DNA of 39,585 bases from Streptomyces poriferorum. GTDB lineage: Bacteria; Actinomycetota; Actinomycetes; Streptomycetales; Streptomycetaceae. The notes beneath the pieces were generated by a model, which did no database searches, was not told the DNA's origin, and saw only the letters and a program-made list of their open reading frames with translations. The DNA lies in the NCBI RefSeq assembly GCF_019399235.1, contig NZ_JAELVH010000022.1:1-39585 (forward strand). Reading direction: 5' to 3'. The translations under genes were made by a program, and so were the position numbers. The stretch's first letter is position 1, and each line of letters begins with the position of its first letter. This document shows, piece by piece, positions 37,049 through 39,585 of the stretch.

Positions 37049-37464
37049 GCGGTGGCCTCAGCCTTCTTTGCCTTCCCTGCCGGAGCAGTGGCCTGGTCTT
37101 CGGGGGCTTCGGCGTCGCTCTCGTCGTCCGGGTCGTCCGGGAGTTCTTCGGCTTCGTCGGTCTCGGCGGTGTCGCGGAGGCGGTCGATGTCCGAACTGGC
37201 CCGGTTGCGGTAGACGGCGAGGACGATCGCCAGGCCGATGCCGATCTCCGCCGCCGCGATGGCGATGGTGAACAGGGTGAGGGCCTGGCCGGAGTGCAGG
37301 GCGTCGCGGAGCCAGACGTCGAAGGCGACGAGGTTGAGGTTGACGGCGTTGAGCATCAGCTCGACGGACATCAGGACGAGGATCGCGTTGCGCCGGGCGA
37401 GGACTCCGTACAGCCCGGTACAGAAGAGGAGGGCGGCGAGCACGGCGGGATAGGCGAGGTGCAT
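37045..37464 (-). CDS. nuoK: NADH-quinone oxidoreductase subunit K, extended tail
   Basis: A 139-residue subunit with three membrane helices. The ATG ([20 protein letters not shown]) shares a base with the nuoJ stop. The two membrane glutamates of the family are Glu35 in [13 protein letters not shown] and Glu73 in [14 protein letters not shown]. The usual length is about 100 residues; here an acidic, Pro/Glu/Asp-rich tail of some 40 residues follows the third helix and ends in a basic [10 protein letters not shown]. The tail should be cytoplasmic and disordered. Confidence 0.95.
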   Translation of the reverse strand: MHLAYPAVLAALLFCTGLYGVLARRNAILVLMSVELMLNAVNLNLVAFDVWLRDALHSGQALTLFTIAIAAAEIGIGLAIVLAVYRNRASSDIDRLRDTAETDEAEELPDDPDDESDAEAPEDQATAPAGKAKKAEATA

Positions 37465-38123
37465 CAGCGCTTGTCCTCTCGGGGTGCGGTCGCTCGGGGG
37501 GCGTTCGCACCGGGTGCGCTCGCACGGGGCGCGGTCGCTCCGGGCGCGGTTTCCCTGCCCCTGCGGGACAGGACGATCGCGCCGACGAGGGCGGCGAGCA
37601 GGAGGACGGAGAGCGCTTCGAAGGGCAGCACCCAGTGCCGGAAGAGGAAGGAGCCCGTGGCCTCGGTGGAGCCCTGGGCCGGGCCGTCCAGTTCGATCCA
37701 GGTGGTGCGGAAGGCGTCGACGACGACCCATACGAGGGTGCCGGCCGCGGCGACGGCCACCGCGAGGGCGGTCCAGCGGTTCTCCGAATCGGCGTCCGGG
37801 GAGCGGCCGATGGGGGCCCTGGTGAGCATCAGGCCAAAGAGAAGGAGTACGACCACGGAGCCGACGTAGATCAGTACCTGCACCCAGGCGATGAACTCTG
37901 CGGTGAGCAGGAGGTACTCGACGGCGAGACCGCCGAGCGCCACGATCAGCCAGAGCGCGGCGTGCACCAGCTGTCTGGTCGTGACGGTGACGAGGGCTGC
38001 GCCGAGGGTGGCGATGCCGACGAGGACGAAGGCGATCTCGACCCCGGTCGGGGAAAGGAAGCCGGGGTGGCTCGCGGCTGCGGCGAGGGCGGGGTCAAGG
38101 GAGGCGACTCCGGTGGCGATCAT
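37464..38123 (-). CDS. nuoJ: NADH-quinone oxidoreductase subunit J
   Basis: A 219-residue membrane subunit starting [20 protein letters not shown]; its ATG shares one base with the nuoI stop. Five helices are visible, including [60 protein letters not shown] with the pi-bulge region, and [18 protein letters not shown]. The last 25 residues are a 5-residue repeat of the type [20 protein letters not shown], encoded by a 15-bp minisatellite. Confidence 0.95.
   Translation of the reverse strand: MIATGVASLDPALAAAASHPGFLSPTGVEIAFVLVGIATLGAALVTVTTRQLVHAALWLIVALGGLAVEYLLLTAEFIAWVQVLIYVGSVVVLLLFGLMLTRAPIGRSPDADSENRWTALAVAVAAAGTLVWVVVDAFRTTWIELDGPAQGSTEATGSFLFRHWVLPFEALSVLLLAALVGAIVLSRRGRETAPGATAPRASAPGANAPRATAPREDKR
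37483..37542. repeat. 15-bp minisatellite in the 3' end of nuoJ
   Basis: Four imperfect 15-bp units stand in tandem: GGTGCGGTCGCTCGG, GGGGCGTTCGCACCG, GGTGCGCTCGCACGG and GGCGCGGTCGCTCCG. Read on the minus strand they give the Ala-Pro repeats of the NuoJ tail; unit length keeps the frame. Confidence 0.75.
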
Positions 38124-38770
38124 CACTCCTGTCCCTCCTGGGTGCCTTCGCGGTCTGCCGCTTCCTGTCCTGCCGCGTTCTGTCCTGCCGCGTTCTGCGC
38201 ATCCGCCGCCTGCGCTGCCGCTTCCCGCTCTGCCGCTTCCTGTTCGCGCTGCGTGCGGAGCTTGTCCGCCGTCTTGCGGGCGGCGGCGATCTCCTTCGGT
38301 TCCTCGGCGGCCGGGTCGAGGGCCGGCGGCTCGGGAACCGTCCACATCCAGTCGCGCAGCTTGTCGCGCTCATGGGTGAGTTCGAGGATGTCCGTCTCCG
38401 CGTACTCGAACTCCGGTGACCAGAACAGCGCGTCGAACGGGCACACCTCGATGCAGATACCGCAGTACATGCAGAGCGAGAAGTCGATCGCGAACCGGTC
38501 CAGCACGTTGCGGCTGCGCTCTCGGCCGCCCTGGACCGCTGCGGGCACGGTCTCCTTGTGGGAGTCGATGTAGATGCACCAGTCCGGGCACTCACGCGCG
38601 CAGAGCATGCAGACCGTGCAGTTCTCCTCGAACAGCGCGATGACACCGCGGGAGCGGGGCGGGAGGTCGGGCTGCACGTCCGGGTACTGCGCGGTGACGG
38701 TCTTCTTCGTCATCGTCCGCAGGGTGACGGCGAGACCCTTGGCCAGACCTGAGCCGGGGATCGGAGGCAC
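38123..38770 (-). CDS. nuoI: NADH-quinone oxidoreductase subunit I (2x 4Fe-4S)
   Basis: A 215-residue ferredoxin-like subunit that passes electrons toward the quinone site. The GTG at 38770 overlaps the nuoH stop (TAGTG). Two 4Fe-4S motifs are present, [12 protein letters not shown] and [12 protein letters not shown], at about residues 52-63 and 96-107. After residue 150 the protein has an Ala/Glu/Gln-rich tail of about 60 residues with repeated NAAGQ, longer than in most bacteria and encoded by a 15-bp tandem repeat. It is the only hydrophilic complex I subunit in the window; the peripheral-arm genes should lie beyond the right edge. Confidence 0.95.
   Translation of the reverse strand: MPPIPGSGLAKGLAVTLRTMTKKTVTAQYPDVQPDLPPRSRGVIALFEENCTVCMLCARECPDWCIYIDSHKETVPAAVQGGRERSRNVLDRFAIDFSLCMYCGICIEVCPFDALFWSPEFEYAETDILELTHERDKLRDWMWTVPEPPALDPAAEEPKEIAAARKTADKLRTQREQEAAEREAAAQAADAQNAAGQNAAGQEAADREGTQEGQE
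38166..38195. repeat. 15-bp tandem repeat in the 3' end of nuoI
   Basis: TGTCCTGCCGCGTTC occurs twice in perfect tandem (38166-38180, 38181-38195), coding for NAAGQ twice on the minus strand. Degenerate CTGCCGCTTCC units flank it. Confidence 0.8.
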
Positions 38771-39585
38771 TAGTTGATCGCCACCTTCACGATGCCGGTG
38801 AGCGCGATCTGCGCGAGAGCGAGCGGGATGAGTGTGGTCCAGGCGAGCTTCTGGAGCTGGTCCTCGCGTAGCCGCGGATAGCTCACGCGCAGCCAGATGA
38901 CGACGAAGGCGAGGATGCCGGCCTTCAGGAGCGTCCAGACCCAGCCGAGTCCGTCGGCGCCCAGCGGGCCGTGCCAGCCACCGAGGAAGAGGACGGTGGT
39001 GAGCCCGCACAGCACGACGATGCCCGCGTACTCGGCGAGCAGGAAGAGCGCGAAGCGGAGGCCGGTGTACTCGGTGTACGCGCCGAAGATGATCTCGGAG
39101 TCGGCGACCGGCATGTCGAACGGCGGGCGCTGGAGTTCGGCGAGGCCGGCCACGAAGAAGACCAGGGCACCGACGATCTGCCAGGGCAGCCACCACCACT
39201 CGAAGGCGTCGACGATGCCGGGGAGCGAGACGGTGCCGGCCGCCATCGCCACGGAGGCGGCGGCGAGCAGCATCGGCAGCTCGTACGCGAGCAGCTGCGC
39301 GGCGGTACGGAGGCCGCCGAGCAGGGAGAACTTGTTGGCGGACGCCCAGCCCGCCATGAGGGAGCCGAGCACGCCGACGCCCATCACGGCGAGCACGAAG
39401 AAGATGCCCGCGTCGACGACCTGGCCGACCGCGCCCTCACCGGGGCCGATCGGGATCGCGAGGAGGACGAGGAGGTACGGAAGCAGCGCGACGGCCGGCG
39501 CGAGCTGGAAGACCCTGCGGTCGGCCTCGGCCGGGACGATGTCTTCCTTCTGCGCGAACTTCACGCCGTCCGCGACGAGCTGGGC
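38770..39585 (-). CDS. nuoH: NADH-quinone oxidoreductase subunit H, 5' end cut by window edge
   Basis: The frame is open to the right edge, so the N-terminus is outside the window; the visible part is about 271 residues. It is the quinone-site membrane subunit of complex I. It begins in [20 protein letters not shown], and the conserved loops [39 protein letters not shown] and [19 protein letters not shown] are present. The last helix ends [11 protein letters not shown] before TAG. It is followed by nuoI with a one-base overlap. Confidence 0.96.
   Translation of the reverse strand, partial: AQLVADGVKFAQKEDIVPAEADRRVFQLAPAVALLPYLLVLLAIPIGPGEGAVGQVVDAGIFFVLAVMGVGVLGSLMAGWASANKFSLLGGLRTAAQLLAYELPMLLAAASVAMAAGTVSLPGIVDAFEWWWLPWQIVGALVFFVAGLAELQRPPFDMPVADSEIIFGAYTEYTGLRFALFLLAEYAGIVVLCGLTTVLFLGGWHGPLGADGLGWVWTLLKAGILAFVVIWLRVSYPRLREDQLQKLAWTTLIPLALAQIALTGIVKVAIN

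Overview
The window is about 39.6 kb of very GC-rich DNA with strongly third-position-biased codons and frequent GTG/TTG starts. Gene content and order (rpoBC-rplJL, rplKA, nusG, secE, tRNA-Trp, a HadA/HadB-like pair, rpmG, nuo operon) and the protein sequences themselves point to a Streptomyces chromosome. Species cannot be named from the sequence alone.

Layout. (1) 1-4346, plus strand: the end of a phage-tail-type region. It holds a tail-fibre gene cut by the window edge, then two zinc amidase (endolysin) genes, each followed by a small coiled-coil membrane protein; a holin-like gene is present only in the first unit. The lysis unit has clearly been duplicated. (2) 4378-17793, minus strand: the core transcription/translation cluster, read in the order tRNA-Trp, secE, nusG, rplK, rplA, a lipoprotein gene, rplJ, rplL, rpoB, rpoC. 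Several strong hairpins, an L10-type leader and a separate rpoB promoter with a long leader divide it. (3) 17928-24425: aspC and an adenosine-deaminase-like gene (plus), a divergent tetR/NAD(P)-binding pair around a double palindromic operator, then murB, two MaoC-fold dehydratase genes, rpmG and two tRNA genes (minus). (4) 24703-29397: a cytosine-deaminase-like protein that has lost most catalytic residues, an NAD(P)-binding protein, a DUF523 protein, tRNA-Tyr, yajQ and a coupled ogt-alkB pair for DNA alkylation repair. (5) 29358-31729: envelope and stress genes for a GlsB-type membrane protein, YccF, HtpX and MscL. (6) 31890-39585, minus strand: nuoH (partial) to nuoN, the membrane arm of NADH dehydrogenase I plus its NuoI ferredoxin-like subunit, tightly overlapping as one operon.

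How it works together. Most of the window is conserved housekeeping sequence: RNA polymerase, ribosomal stalk and L1/L11 proteins, protein export, peptidoglycan precursor synthesis and respiration. The clearly accessory part is the left end, a phage-derived tail-fibre and lysis module lying tail-to-tail with rpoC across one strong bidirectional terminator. It could belong to a prophage or to a phage-tail-like bacteriocin (tailocin); the sequence to the left of the window would decide. Other points worth a second look are a near-identical 108-nt tract shared by the two amidase genes, the apparently inactive deaminase, a variant adenosine deaminase, the tRNA-Tyr site that looks free of an SLP1-type element, and 15-bp minisatellites in the tails of nuoI and nuoJ.
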